DNA of 64,000 nt. Origin: Auanema rhodensis. Its lineage: Eukaryota; Nematoda; Chromadorea; Rhabditida; Rhabditidae. The notes under the pieces were generated by a model. The model ran no database searches, had not been told where the DNA came from, and was given only the letters and a program-made list of their open reading frames with translations. Both the position numbers and the translations under genes were made by a program. Location: positions 124,001-188,000 of the forward strand of contig OZ059894.1 in the NCBI GenBank assembly GCA_964057225.1, written 5' to 3'. Below, piece after piece: positions 28,542 through 43,500 of this stretch (the stretch's first letter is position 1; each line of letters starts with the position of its first letter).

Positions 28542-31500
28542 ACCGCATCTCTTTATCTTTCACGTGAAGCGAGTTACATACCAAGTGCACATCACGTGTA
28601 CATTTAATTAGCATAAATTAAAGTTCACGTAAATTTCAAAGTCATGGTTACCATGAAGCAATATCAATAAAAATTTGTTTTTAGACTAATATGGACATGG
28701 GGAATCTAATTTTGAAAACCGCATCTCTTTATCTTTCACGTGAAGCGAGTTACATACCAAGTGCACATCACGTGTACATTTAATTAGCATAAATTAAAGT
28801 TCACGTAAAATTCAAAGTCATGGTTACCATGCACCAATATCAATAAAAATTTGTTTTTAGACTAATATGGACATGGGGAATCAAATTTTGAAAACCGCAT
28901 CTCTTTATCTTTTACGTGAAGCGAGTTACATACCAAGTGCACATCACGTGTACATTTAATTAGCATAAATTAAAGTTCACGTAAATTTCAAAGTCATGGT
29001 TACCATGCACCAATATCAATAAAAATTTGTTTTTAGACTAATATGGACATGGGGAATCTAATTTTGAAAACCGCATCTCTTTATCTTTCACGTGAAGCGA
29101 GTTACATACCAAGTGCACATCACGTGTACATTTAATTAGCATAAACTAAAGTTCACGTAAATTTCAAAGTCATGGTTACCATGAACCAATATCAATAAAA
29201 ATTTGTTTTTAGACTAATATGGACATGGGGAATCTAATTTTGAAAACCGCATCTCTTTATCTTTCACGTGAAGCGAGTTACATACCAAGTGCACATCACG
29301 TGTACATTTAATTAGCATAAATTAAAGTTCACGTAAATTTCAAAGTCATGGTTACCATGAAGCAATATCAATAAAAATTTGTTTTTAGACTAATATGGAC
29401 ATGGGGAATCTAATTTTGAAAACCGCATCTCTTTATCTTTCACGTGAAGCGAGTTACATACCAAGTGCACATCACGTGTACATTTAATTAGCATAAATTA
29501 AAGTTCACGTAAAATTCAAAGTCATGGTTACCATGCACCAATATCAATAAAAATTTGTTTTTAGACTAATATGGACATGGGGAATCAAATTTTGAAAACC
29601 GCATCTCTTTATCTTTTACGTGAAGCGAGTTACATACCAAGTGCACATCACGTGTACATTTAATTAGCATAAATTAAAGTTCACGTAAATTTCAAAGTCA
29701 TGGTTACCATGCACCAATATCAATAAAAATTTGTTTTTAGACTAATATGGACATGGGGAATCTGATTTTGAAAACCGCATCTCTTTATCTTTTACGTGAA
29801 GCGAGTTACATACCAAGTGCACATCACGTGTACATTTAATTAGCATAAATTAAAGTTCACGTAAAATTCAAAGTCATGGTTACCATGCACCAATATCAAT
29901 AAAAATTTGTTTTTAGACTAATATGGACATGGGGAATCTAATTTTGAAAACCGCATCTCTTTATCTTTTACGTGAAGCGAGTTACATACCAAGTGCACAT
30001 CACGTGTACATTTAATTAGCATAAATTAAAGTTCACGTAAATTTCAAAGTCATGGTTACCATGAACCAATATCAATAAAAATTTGTTTTTAGACTAATAT
30101 GCACATGGGGAATCTGATTTTGAAAACCGCATCTCTTTATCTTTCACGTGAAGCGAGTTACATACCAAGTGCACATCACGTGTACATTTAATTAGCATAA
30201 ATTAAAGTTCACGTAAAATTCAAAGTCATGGTTACCATGCACCAATATCAATAAAAATTTGTTTTTAGACTAATATGGACATGGGGAATCTAATTTTGAA
30301 AACCGCATCTCTTTATCTTTTACATGAAGCGAGTTACATACCAAGTGCACATCACGTGTACATTTAATTAGCATAAATTAAAGTTCACGTAAATTTCAAA
30401 GTCATGGTTACCATGAACCAATATCAATAAAAATTTGTTTTTAGACTAATATGGACATGGGGAATCTAATTTTGAAAACCGCATCTCTTTATCTTTTACG
30501 TGAAGCGAGTTACATACCAAGTGCACATCACGTGTACATTTAATTAGCATAAATTAAAGTTCACGTAAAATTCAAAGTCATGGTTACCATGCACCAATAT
30601 CAATAAAAATTTGTTTTTAGACTAATATGGACATGGGGAATCTAATTTTGAAAACCGCATCTCTTTATCTTTTACGTGAAGCGAGTTACATACCAAGTGC
30701 ACATCACGTGTACATTTAATTAGCATAAATTAAAGTTCACGTAAATTTCAAAGTCATGGTTACCATGAACCAATATCAATAAAAATTTGTTTTTAGACTA
30801 ATATGGACATGGGGAATCTGATTTTGAAAACCGCATCTCTTTATCTTTTACGTGAAGCGAGTTACATACCAAGTGCACATCACGTGTACATTTAATTAGC
30901 ATAAATTAAAGTTCACGTAAAATTCAAAGTCATGGTTACCATGCACCAATATGAATAAAAATTTGTTTTTAGACTAATATGGACATGGGGAATCTAATTT
31001 TGAAAACCGCATCTCTTTATCTTCTACGTGAAGCGAGTTACATACCAAGTGCACATCACGTGTACATTTAATTAGCATAAATTAAAGTTCACGTAAATTT
31101 CAAAGTCATGGTTACCATGAACCAATATCAATAAAAATTTGTTTTTAGACTAATATGGACATGGGGAATCTGATTTTGAAAACCGCATCTCTTTATCTTT
31201 CACGTGAAGCGAGTTACATACCAAGTGCACATCACGTGTACATTTAATTAGCATAAATTAAAGTTCACGTAAAATTCAAAGTCATGGTTACCATGCACCA
31301 ATATCAATAAAAATTTGTTTTTAGACTAATATGGACATGGGGAATCTAATTTTGAAAACCGCATCTCTTTATCTTTTACGTGAAGCGAGTTACATACCAA
31401 GTGCACATCACGTGTACATTTAATTAGCATAAATTAAAGTTCACGTAAATTTCAAAGTCATGGTTACCATGAACCAATATCAATAAAAATTTGTTTTTAG

Positions 31501-34500
31501 ACTAATATGGACATGGGGAATCTAATTTTGAAAACCGCATCTCTTTATCTTTTACGTGAAGCGAGTTACATACCAAGTGCACATCACGTGTACATTTAAT
31601 TAGCATAAATTAAAGTTCACGTAAATTTCAAAGTCATGGTTACCATGAACCAATATCAATAAAAATTTGTTTTTAGACTAATATGGACATGGGGAATCTG
31701 ATTTTGAAAACCGCATCTCTTTATCTTTCACGTGAAGCGAGTTAAATACCAAGTGCACATCACGTGTACATTTAATTAGCATAAATTAAAGTTCACGTAA
31801 ATTTCAAAGTCATGGTTACCATGAACCAATATCAATAAAAATTTGTTTTTAGACTAATATGGACATGGGGAATCTAATTTTGAAAACCGCATCTCTTTAT
31901 CTTTTACGTGAAGCGAGTTACATACCAAGTGCACATCACGTGTACATTTAATTAGCATAAATTAAAGTTCACGTAAATTTCAAAGTCATGGTTACCATGA
32001 ACCAATATCAATAAAAATTTGTTTTTAGACTAATATGGACATGGGGAATCTAATTTTGAAAACCGCATCTCTTTATCTTTTACGTGAAGCGAGTTACATA
32101 CCAAGTGCACATCACGTGTACATTTAATTAGCATAAATTAAAGTTCACGTAAAATTCAAAGTCATGGTTACCATGCACCAATATCAATAAAAATTTGTTC
32201 TTAGACTAATATGGACATGGGAAATCTAATTTTGAAAACCGCATCTCTTTATCTTTTACGTGAAGCGAGTTACATACCAAGTGCACATCACGTGTACATT
32301 TAATTAGCATAAATTAAAGTTCACGTAAAATTCAAAGTCATGGTTACCATGCACCAATATCAATAAAAATTTGTTTTTAGACTAATATGGACATGGGGAA
32401 TCTAATTTTGAAAACCGCATCTCTTTATCTTTTACGTGAAGCGAGTTACATACCAAGTGCACATCACGTGTACATTTAATTAGCATAAATTAAAGTTCAC
32501 GTAAATTTCAAAGTCATGGTTACCATGAACCAATATCAATAAAAATTTGTTTTTAGACTAATATGGACATATGGAATCTGATTTTGAAAACCGCATCTCT
32601 TTATCTTTCACGTGAAGCGAGTTACATACCAAGTGCACATCACGTGTACATTTAATTAGCATAAATTAAAGTTCACGTAAAATTCAAAGTCATGGTTACC
32701 ATGCACCAATATCAATAAAAATTTGTTTTTAGACTAATATGGACATGGGGAATCTAATTTTGAAAACCGCATCTCTTTATCTTTTACGTGAAGCGAGTTA
32801 CATACCAAGTGCACATCACGTGTACATTTAATTAGCATAAATTAAAGTTCACGTAAATTTCAAAGTCATGGTTACCATGAACCAATATCAATAAAAATTT
32901 GTTTTTAGACTAATATGGACATGGGGAATCTAATTTTGAAAACCGCATCTCTTTATCTTTCACGTGAAGCAAGTTACATACCAAGTGCACATCACGTGTA
33001 CATTTAATTAGCATAAATTAAAGTTCACGTAAATTTCAAAGTCATAGTTACCATGCACCAATATCAATAAAAATTTGTTTTTAGACTAATATGGACATGG
33101 GGAATCTAATTTTGAAAACCGCATCTCTTTATCTTTCACGTGAAGCGAGTTACATACCAAGTGCACATCACGTGTACATTTAATTAGCATAAATTAAAGT
33201 TCACGTAAATTTCAAAGTCATGGTTACCATGCACCAATATCAATAAAAATTTGTTTTTAGACTAATATGGACATGGGGAATCTAATTTTGAAAACCGCAT
33301 CTCTTTATCTTTCACGTGAAGCGAGTTACATACCAAGCGCACATCACGTGTACATTTAATTAGCATAAATTAAAGTTCACGTAAAATTCAAAGTCATGGT
33401 TACCATGAACCAATATCAATAAAAATTTGTTTTTAGACTAATATGGACATGGGGAATCTAATTTTGAAAACCGCATCTCTTTATCTTTTACGTGAAGCGA
33501 GTTACATACCAAGTGCACATCACGTGTACATTTAATTAGCATAAATTAAAGTTCACGTAAATTTCAAAGTCATGGTTACCATGCACCAATATCAATAAAA
33601 ATTTGTTTTTAGACTAATATGGACATGGGAAATCTAATTTTGAAAACCGCATCTCTTTATCTTTTACGTGAAGCGAGTTACATACCAAGTGCACATCACG
33701 TGTACATTTAATTAGCATAAATTAAAGTTCACGTAAAATTCAAAGTCATGGTTACCATGCACCAATATCAATAAAAATTTGTTTTTAGACTAATATGGAC
33801 ATGGGAAATCTAATTTTGAAAACCGCATCTCTTTATCTTTCACGTGAAGCGAGTTACATACCAAGTGCACATCACGTGTACATTTAATTAGCATAAATTA
33901 AAGTTCACGTAAATTTCAAAGTCATGGTTACCATGAACCAATATCAATAAAAATTTGTTTTTAGACTAATATGGACATGGGGAATCTGATTTTGAAAACC
34001 GCATCTCTTTATCTTTTACGTGAAGCGAGTTACATACCAAGTGCACATCACGTGTACATTTAATTAGCATAAATTAAAGTGCACGTAAATTTCAAAGTCA
34101 TGGTTACCATGAACCAATATCAATAAAAATTTGTTTTTAGACTAATATGGACATGGGGAATCTAATTTTGAAAACCGCATCTCTTTATCTTTCACGTGAA
34201 GCGAGTTACATACCAAGTGCACATCACGTGTACATTTAATTAGCATAAATTAAAGTTCACGTAAATTTCAAAGTCATGGTTACCATGCACCAATATCAAT
34301 AAAAATTTGTTTTTAGACTAATATGGACATGGGGAATCTAATTTTGAAAACCGCATCTCTTTATCTTTCACGTGAAGCGAGTTACATACCAAGTGCACAT
34401 CACGTGTACATTTAATTAGCATAAATTAAAGTTCACGTAAATTTCAAAGTCATGGTTACCATGCAATAATATCAATAAAAATTTGTTTTTAGACTAATAT

Positions 34501-37500
34501 GGACATGGGGAATCTAATTTTGAAAACCGCATCTCTTCATCTTTCACGTGAAGCGAGTTACATACCAAGTGCACATCACGTGTACATTTAATTAGCATAA
34601 ATTAAAGTTCACGTAAATTTCAAAGTCATGGTTACCATGCACCAATACCAATAAAAATTTGTTTTTAGACTAATATGGACATGGGGAATCTAATTTTGAA
34701 AACCGCATCTCTTTATCTTTCACGTGAAGCGAGTTACATACCAAGTGCACATCACGTGTACATTTAATTAGCATAAATTAAAGTTCACGTAAATTTCAAA
34801 GTCATGGTTACCAAGAACCAATATCAATAAAAATTTGTTTTTAGACTAATATGGACATGGGGAATCTAATTTTGAAAACCGCATCTCTTTATCTTTCACG
34901 TGAAGCAAGTTACATACCAAGTGCACATCACGTGTACATTTAATTAGCATAAATTAAAGTTCACGTAAATTTCAAAGTCATAGTTACCATGCACCAATAT
35001 CAATAAAAATTTGTTTTTAGACTAATATGGACATGGGGAATCTAATTTTGAAAACCGCATCTCTTTATCTTTCACGTGAAGCGAGTTACATACCAAGTGC
35101 ACATCACGTGTACATTTAATTAGCATAAATTAAAGTTCACGTAAATTTCAAAGTCATGGTTACCATGCACCAATATCAATAAAAATTTGTTTTTAGCTTA
35201 ATATGGACATGGGGAATCTAATTTTGAAAACCGCATCTCTTTATCTTTCACGTGAAGCGAGTTACATACCAAGTGCACATCACGTGTACATTTAATTAGC
35301 ATAAATTAAAGTTCACGTAAATTTCAAAGTCATGGTTACCATGCACCAATATCAATAAAAATTTGTTTTTAGACTAATATGGACATGGGGAATCTAATTT
35401 TGAAAACCGCATCTCTTTATCTTTCACGTGAAGCGAGTTACATACCAAGTGCACATCACGTGTACATTTAATTAGCATAAGTTAAAGTTCACGTAAATTT
35501 CAAAGTCATGGTTACCATGAACCAATATCAATAAAAATTTGTTTTTAGACTAATATGGACATGGGGAATCTAATTTTGAAAACCGCATCTCTTTATCTTT
35601 CACGTGAAGCAAGTTACATACCAAGTGCACATCACGTGTACATTTAATTAGCATAAATTAAAGTTCACGTAAATTTCAAAGTCATAGTTACCATGCACCA
35701 ATATCAATAAAAATTTGTTTTTAGACTAATATGGACATGGGGAATCTAATTTTGAAAACCGCATCTCTTTATCTTTCACGTGAAGCGAGTTACATACCAA
35801 GTGCACATCACGTGTACATTTAATTAGCATAAATTAAAGTTCACGTAAATTTCAAAGTCATGGTTACCATGCACCAATATCAATAAAAATTTGTTTTTAG
35901 CTTAATATGGACATGGGGAATCTAATTTTGAAAACCGCATCTCTTTCTCTTTCACGTGAAGCGAGTTACATACCAAGTGCACATCACGTGTACATTTAAT
36001 TAGCATAAATTAAAGTTCACGTAAATTTCAAAGTCATGGTTACCATGCACCAATATCAATAAAAATTTGTTTTTAGACTAATATGGACATGGGGAATCTA
36101 ATTTTGAAAACCGCATCTCTTTATCTTTCACGTGAAGCGAGTTACATACCAAGTGCACATCACGTGTACATTTAATTAGCATAAATTAAAGTTCACGTAA
36201 ATTTCAAAGTCATGGTTACCATGAACCAATATCAATAAAAATTTGTTTTTAGACTAATATGGACATGGGGAATCTAATTTTGTAAACCGCATCTCTTTAT
36301 CTTTCACATGAAGCGAGTTACATACCAAGTGCACATCACGTGTACATTTAATTAGCATAAATTAAAGTTCACGTAAATTTCAAAGTCATGGTTACCATGC
36401 ACCAATATCAATAAAAATTTGTTTTTAGCTTAATATGGACATGGGGAATCTAATTTTGAAAACCGCATCTCTTTATCTTTCACGTGAAGCGAGTTACATA
36501 CCAAGTGCACATCACGTGTACATTTAATTAGCATAAATTAAAGTTCACGTAAATTTCAAAGTCATGGTTACCATGCACCAATATCAATAAAAATTTGTTT
36601 TTAGACTAATATGGACATGGCGAATCTAATTTTGAAAACCGCATCTCTTTATCTTTCACGTGAAGCGAGTTACATACCAAGTGCACATCACGTGTACATT
36701 TAATTAGCATAAATTAAAGTTCACGTAAATTTCAAAGTCATGGTTACCACGCACCAATATCAATAAAAATTTGTTTTTAGACTAATATGGACATGGGGAA
36801 TCTAATTTTGAAAACCGCATCTCTTTATCTTTCACGTGAAGCGAGTTACATACCAAGTGCACATCACGTGTACATTTAATTAGCATAAATTAAAGTTCAC
36901 GTAAATTTCAAAGTCATGGTTACCATGCACCAATATCAATAAAAATTTGTTTTTAGACTAATATGGACATGGGGAATCTAATTTTGAAAACCGCATCTCT
37001 TTATCTTTCACGTGAAGCGAGTTACATACCAAGTGCACATCACGTGTACATTTAATTAGCATAAATTAAAGTTCACGTAAATTTCAAAGTCATGGTTACC
37101 ATGAACCAATATCAATAAAAATTTGTTTTTAGACTAATATGGACATGGGGAATCTAATTTTGAAAACCGCATCTCTTTATCTTTCACGTGAAGCAAGTTA
37201 CATACCAAGTGCACATCACGTGTACATTTAATTAGCATAAATTAAAGTTCACGTAAATTTCAAAGTCATAGTTACCATGCACCAATATCAATAAAAATTT
37301 GTTTTTAGACTAATATGGACATGGGGAATCTAATTTTGAAAACCGCATCTCTTTATCTTTCACATGAAGCGAGTTACATACCAAGTGCACATCACGTGTA
37401 CATTTAATTAGCATAAATTAAAGTTCACGTAAATTTCAAAGTCATGGTTACCATGCACCAATATCAATAAAAATTTGTTTTTAGCTTAATATGGACATGG

Positions 37501-40500
37501 GGAATCTAATTTTGAAAACCGCATCTCTTTATCTTTCACGTGAAGCGAGTTACATACCAAGTGCACATCACGTGTACATTTAATTAGCATAAATTAAAGT
37601 TCACGTAAATTTCAAAGTCATGGTTACCATGCACCAATATCAATAAAAATTTGTTTTTAGACTAATATGGACATGGCGAATCTAATTTTGAAAACCGCAT
37701 CTCTTTATCTTTCACGTGAAGCGAGTTACATACCAAGTGCACATCACGTGTACATTTAATTAGCATAAATTAAAGTTCACGTAAATTTCAAAGTCATGGT
37801 TACCACGCACCAATATCAATAAAAATTTGTTTTTAGACTAATATGGACATGGGGAATCTAATTTTGAAAACCGCATCTCTTTATCTTTCACGTGAAGCGA
37901 GTTACATACCAAGTGCACATCACGTGTACATTTAATTAGCATAAATTAAAGTTCACGTAAATTTCAAAGTCATGGTTACCATGAACCAATATCAATAAAA
38001 ATTTGTTTTTAGACTAATATGGACAAGGGGAATCTAATTTTGAAAACCGCATCTCTTTATCTTTCACGTGAAGCGAGTTACATACCAAGTGCACATCACG
38101 TGTACATTTAATTAGCATAAATTAAAGTTCACGTAAATTTCAAAGTCATGGTTACCATGCACCAATATCAATAAAAATTTGTTTTTAGACTAATATGGAC
38201 ATGGGGAATCTAATTTTGAAAACCGCATCTCTTTATCTTTCACGTGAAGCGAGTTACATACCAAGTGCACATCACGTGTACATTTAATTAGCATAAATTA
38301 AAGTTCACGTAAATTTCAAAGTCATGGTTACCATGCACCAATATCAATAAAAATTTGTTTTTAGCTTAATATGGACATGGGGAATCTAATTTTGAAAACC
38401 GCATCTCTTTCTCTTTCACGTGAAGCGAGTTACATACCAAGTGCACATCACGTGTACATTTAATTAGCATAAATTAAAGTTCACGTAAATTTCAAAGTCA
38501 TGGTTACCACGCACCAATATCAATAAAAATTTGTTTTTAGACTAATATGGACATGGGGAATCTAATTTTGAAAACCGCATCTCTTTATCTTTCACGTGAA
38601 GCGAGTTACATACCAAGTGCACATCACGTGTACATTTAATTAGCATAAATTAAAGTTCACGTAAATTTCAAAGTCATGGTTACCATGAACCAATATCAAT
38701 AAAAATTTGTTTTTAGACTAATATGGACAAGGGGAATCTAATTTTGAAAACCGCATCTCTTTATCTTTCACGTGAAGCGAGTTACATACCAAGTGCACAT
38801 CACGTGTACATTTAATTAGCATAAATTAAAGTTCACGTAAATTTCAAAGTCATGGTTACCATGCACCAATATCAATAAAAATTTGTTTTTAGACTAATAT
38901 GGACATGGGGAATCTAATTTTGAAAACCGCATCTCTTTATCTTTCACGTGAAGCGAGTTACATACCAAGTGCACATCACGTGTACATTTAATTAGCATAA
39001 ATTAAAGTTCACGTAAATTTCAAAGTCATGGTTACCATGAACCAATATCAATAAAAATTTGTTTTTAGACTAATATGGACATGGGGAATCTAATTTTGAA
39101 AACCGCATCTCTTCATCTTTCACGTGAAGCGAGTTACATACCAAGTGCACATCACGTGTACATTTAATTAGCATAAATTAAAGTTCACGTAAATTTCAAA
39201 GTCATAGTTACCATGCACCAATATCAATAAAAATTTGTTTTTAGACTAATATGGACATGGGGAATCTAATTTTGAAAACCTCATCTCTTAATCTTTCACG
39301 TGAAGCGAGTTACATACCAAGTGCACATCACGTGTACATTTAATTAGCATAAATTAAAGTTCACGTAAATTTCAAAGTCATAGTTACCATGCACCAATAT
39401 CAATAAAAATTTGTTTTTAGACTAATATGGACATGGGGAATCTAATTCTGAAAACCGCATCTCTTTATCTTTCACGTGAAGCGAGTTACATACCAAGTGC
39501 ACATCACGTGTACATTTAATTAGCATAAATTAAAGTTCACGTAAATTTCAAAGTCATGGTTACCATGCACCAATATCAATAAAAATTTGTTTTTAGCTTA
39601 ATATGGACATGGGGAATCTAATTTTGAAAACCGCATCTCTTTATCTTTCACGTGAAGCGAGTTACATACCAAGTGCACATCACGTGTACATTTAATTAGC
39701 ATAAATTAAAGTTCACGTAAATTTCAAAGTCATGGTTACCATGCACCAATATCAATAAAAATTTGTTTTTAGACTAATATGGACATGGGGAATCTAATTT
39801 TGAAAACCGCATCTCTTTATCTTTCACGTGAAGCGAGTTACATACCAAGTGCACATCACGTGTACATTTAATTAGCATAAATTAAAGTTCACGTAAATTT
39901 CAAAGTCATGGTTACCATGCACCAATATCAATAAAAATTTGTTTTTAGCTTAATATGGACATGGGGAATCTAATTTTGAAAACCGCATCTCTTTATCTTT
40001 CACGTGAAGCGAGTTACATACCAAGTGCACATCACGTGTACATTTAATTAGCATAAATTAAAGTTCACGTAAATTTCAAAGTCATGGTTACCATGAACCA
40101 ATATCAATAAAAATTTGTTTTTAGACTAATATGGACATGGGGAATCTAATTTTGAAAACCGCATCTCTTTATCTTTCACGTGAAGCGAGTTACATACCAA
40201 GTGCACAACACGTGTACATTTAATTAGCATAAATTAAAGTTCACGTAAATTTCAAAGTCATGGTTACCATGCACCAATATCAATAAAAATTTGTTTTTAG
40301 ACTAATATGGACATGGGGAATCTAATTTTGAAAACCGCATCTCTTTATCTTTCACGTGAAGCGAGTTACATACCAAGTGCACATCACGTGTACATTTAAT
40401 TAGCATAAATTAAAGTTCACGTAAATTTCAAAGTCATGGTTACCATGCACCAATATCAATAAAAATTTGTTTTTAGACTAATATGGACATGGGGAATCTA

Positions 40501-43500
40501 ATTTTGAAAACCGCATCTCTTCATCTTTCACGTGAAGCGAGTTACATACCAAGTGCACATCACGTGTACATTTAATTAGCATAAATTAAAGTTCACGTAA
40601 ATTTCAAAGTCATGGTTACCATGCACCAATATCAATAAAAATTTGTTTTTAGCTTAATATGGACATGGGGAATCTAATTTTGAAAACCGCATCTCTTTAT
40701 CTTTCACGTGAAGCGAGTTACATACCAAGTGCACATCACGTGTACATTTAATTAGCATAAATTAAAGTTCACGTAAATTTCAAAGTCATGGTTACCATGC
40801 ACCAATATCAATAAAAATTTGTTTTTAGACTAATATGGACATGGGGAATCTAATTTTGAAAACCGCATCTCTTTATCTTTCACGTGAAGCGAGTTACATA
40901 CCAAGTGCACATCACGTGTACATTTAATTAGCATAAATTAAAGTTCACGTAAATTTCAAAGTCATGGTTACCATGCACCAATATCAATAAAAATTTGTTT
41001 TTAGCTTAATATGGACATGGGGAATCTAATTTTGAAAACCGCATCTCTTTATCTTTCACGTGAAGCGAGTTACATACCAAGTGCACATCACGTGTACATT
41101 TAATTAGCATAAATTAAAGTTCACGTAAATTTCAAAGTCATGGTTACCATGAACCAATATCAATAAAAATTTGTTTTTAGACTAATATGGACATGGGGAA
41201 TCTAATTTTGAAAACCGCATCTCTTTATCTTTCACGTGAAGCGAGTTACATACCAAGTGCACAACACGTGTACATTTAATTAGCATAAATTAAAGTTCAC
41301 GTAAATTTCAAAGTCATGGTTACCATGCACCAATATCAATAAAAATTTGTTTTTAGACTAATATGGACATGGGGAATCTAATTTTGAAAACCGCATCTCT
41401 TTATCTTTCACGTGAAGCGAGTTACATACCAAGTGCACATCACGTGTACATTTAATTAGCATAAATTAAAGTTCACGTAAATTTCAAAGTCATGGTTACC
41501 ATGCACCAATATCAATAAAAATTTGTTTTTAGACTAATATGGACATGAGGAATCTAATTTTGAAAACCGCATCTCTTTATCTTTCACGTGAAGCGAGTTA
41601 CATACCAAGTGCACAACACGTGTACATTTAATTAGCATAAATTAAAGTTCACGTAAATTTCAAAGTCATGGTTACCATGCACCAATATCAATAAAAATTT
41701 GTTTTTAGACTAATATGGACATGGGGAATCTAATTTTGAAAACCGCATCTCTTTATCTTTCACGTGAAGCGAGTTACATACCAAGTGCACATCACGTGTA
41801 CATTTAATTAGCATAAATTAAAGTTCACGTAAATTTCAAAGTCATGGTTACCATGAACCAATATCAATAAAAATTTGTTTTTAGACTAATATGGACATGG
41901 GGAATCTAATTTTGAAAACCGCATCTCTTCATCTTTCACGTGAAGCGAGTTACATACCAAGTGCACATCACGTGTACATTTAATTAGCATAAATTAAAGT
42001 TCACGTAAATTTCAAAGTCATAGTTACCATGCACCAATATCAATAAAAATTTGTTTTTAGACTAATATGGACATGGGGAATCTAATTTTGAAAACCTCAT
42101 CTCTTAATCTTTCACGTGAAGCGAGTTACATACCAAGTGCACATCACGTGTACATTTAATTAGCATAAATTAAAGTTCACGTAAATTTCAAAGTCATAGT
42201 TACCATGCACCAATATCAATAAAAATTTGTTTTTAGACTAATATGGACATGGGGAATCTAATTTTGAAAACCGCATCTCTTTATCTTTCACGTGAAGCGA
42301 GTTACATACCAAGTGCACATCACGTGTACATTTAATTAGCATAAATTAAAGTTCACGTAAATTTCAAAGTCATGGTTACCATGCACCAATATCAATAAAA
42401 ATTTGTTTTTAGCTTAATATGGACATGGGGAATCTAATTTTGAAAACCGCATCTCTTTATCTTTCACGTGAAGCGAGTTACATACCAAGTGCACATCACG
42501 TGTACATTTAATTAGCATAAATTAAAGTTCACGTAAATTTCAAAGTCATGGTTACCATGCACCAATATCAATAAAAATTTGTTTTTAGACTAATATGGAC
42601 ATGGGGAATCTAATTTTGAAAACCGCATCTCTTTATCTTTCACGTGAAGCGAGTTACATACCAAGTGCACATCACGTGTACATTTAATTAGCATAAATTA
42701 AAGTTCACGTAAATTTCAAAGTCATGGTTACCATGCACCAATATCAATAAAAATTTGTTTTTAGCTTAATATGGACATGGGGAATCTAATTTTGAAAACC
42801 GCATCTCTTTATCTTTCACGTGAAGCGAGTTACATACCAAGTGCACATCACGTGTACATTTAATTAGCATAAATTAAAGTTCACGTAAATTTCAAAGTCA
42901 TGGTTACCATGAACCAATATCAATAAAAATTTGTTTTTAGACTAATATGGACATGGGGAATCTAATTTTGAAAACCGCATCTCTTTATCTTTCACGTGAA
43001 GCGAGTTACATACCAAGTGCACAACACGTGTACATTTAATTAGCATAAATTAAAGTTCACGTAAATTTCAAAGTCATGGTTACCATGCACCAATATCAAT
43101 AAAAATTTGTTTTTAGACTAATATGGACATGGGGAATCTAATTTTGAAAACCGCATCTCTTTATCTTTCACGTGAAGCGAGTTACATACCAAGTGCACAT
43201 CACGTGTACATTTAATTAGCATAAATTAAAGTTCACGTAAATTTCAAAGTCATGGTTACCATGAACCAATATCAATAAAAATTTGTTTTTAGACTAATAT
43301 GGACATGGGGAATCTAATTTTGAAAACCGCATCTCTTCATCTTTCACGTGAAGCGAGTTACATACCAAGTGCACATCACGTGTACATTTAATTAGCATAA
43401 ATTAAAGTTCACGTAAATTTCAAAGTCATAGTTACCATGCACCAATATCAATAAAAATTTGTTTTTAGACTAATATGGACATGGGGAATCTAATTTTGAA

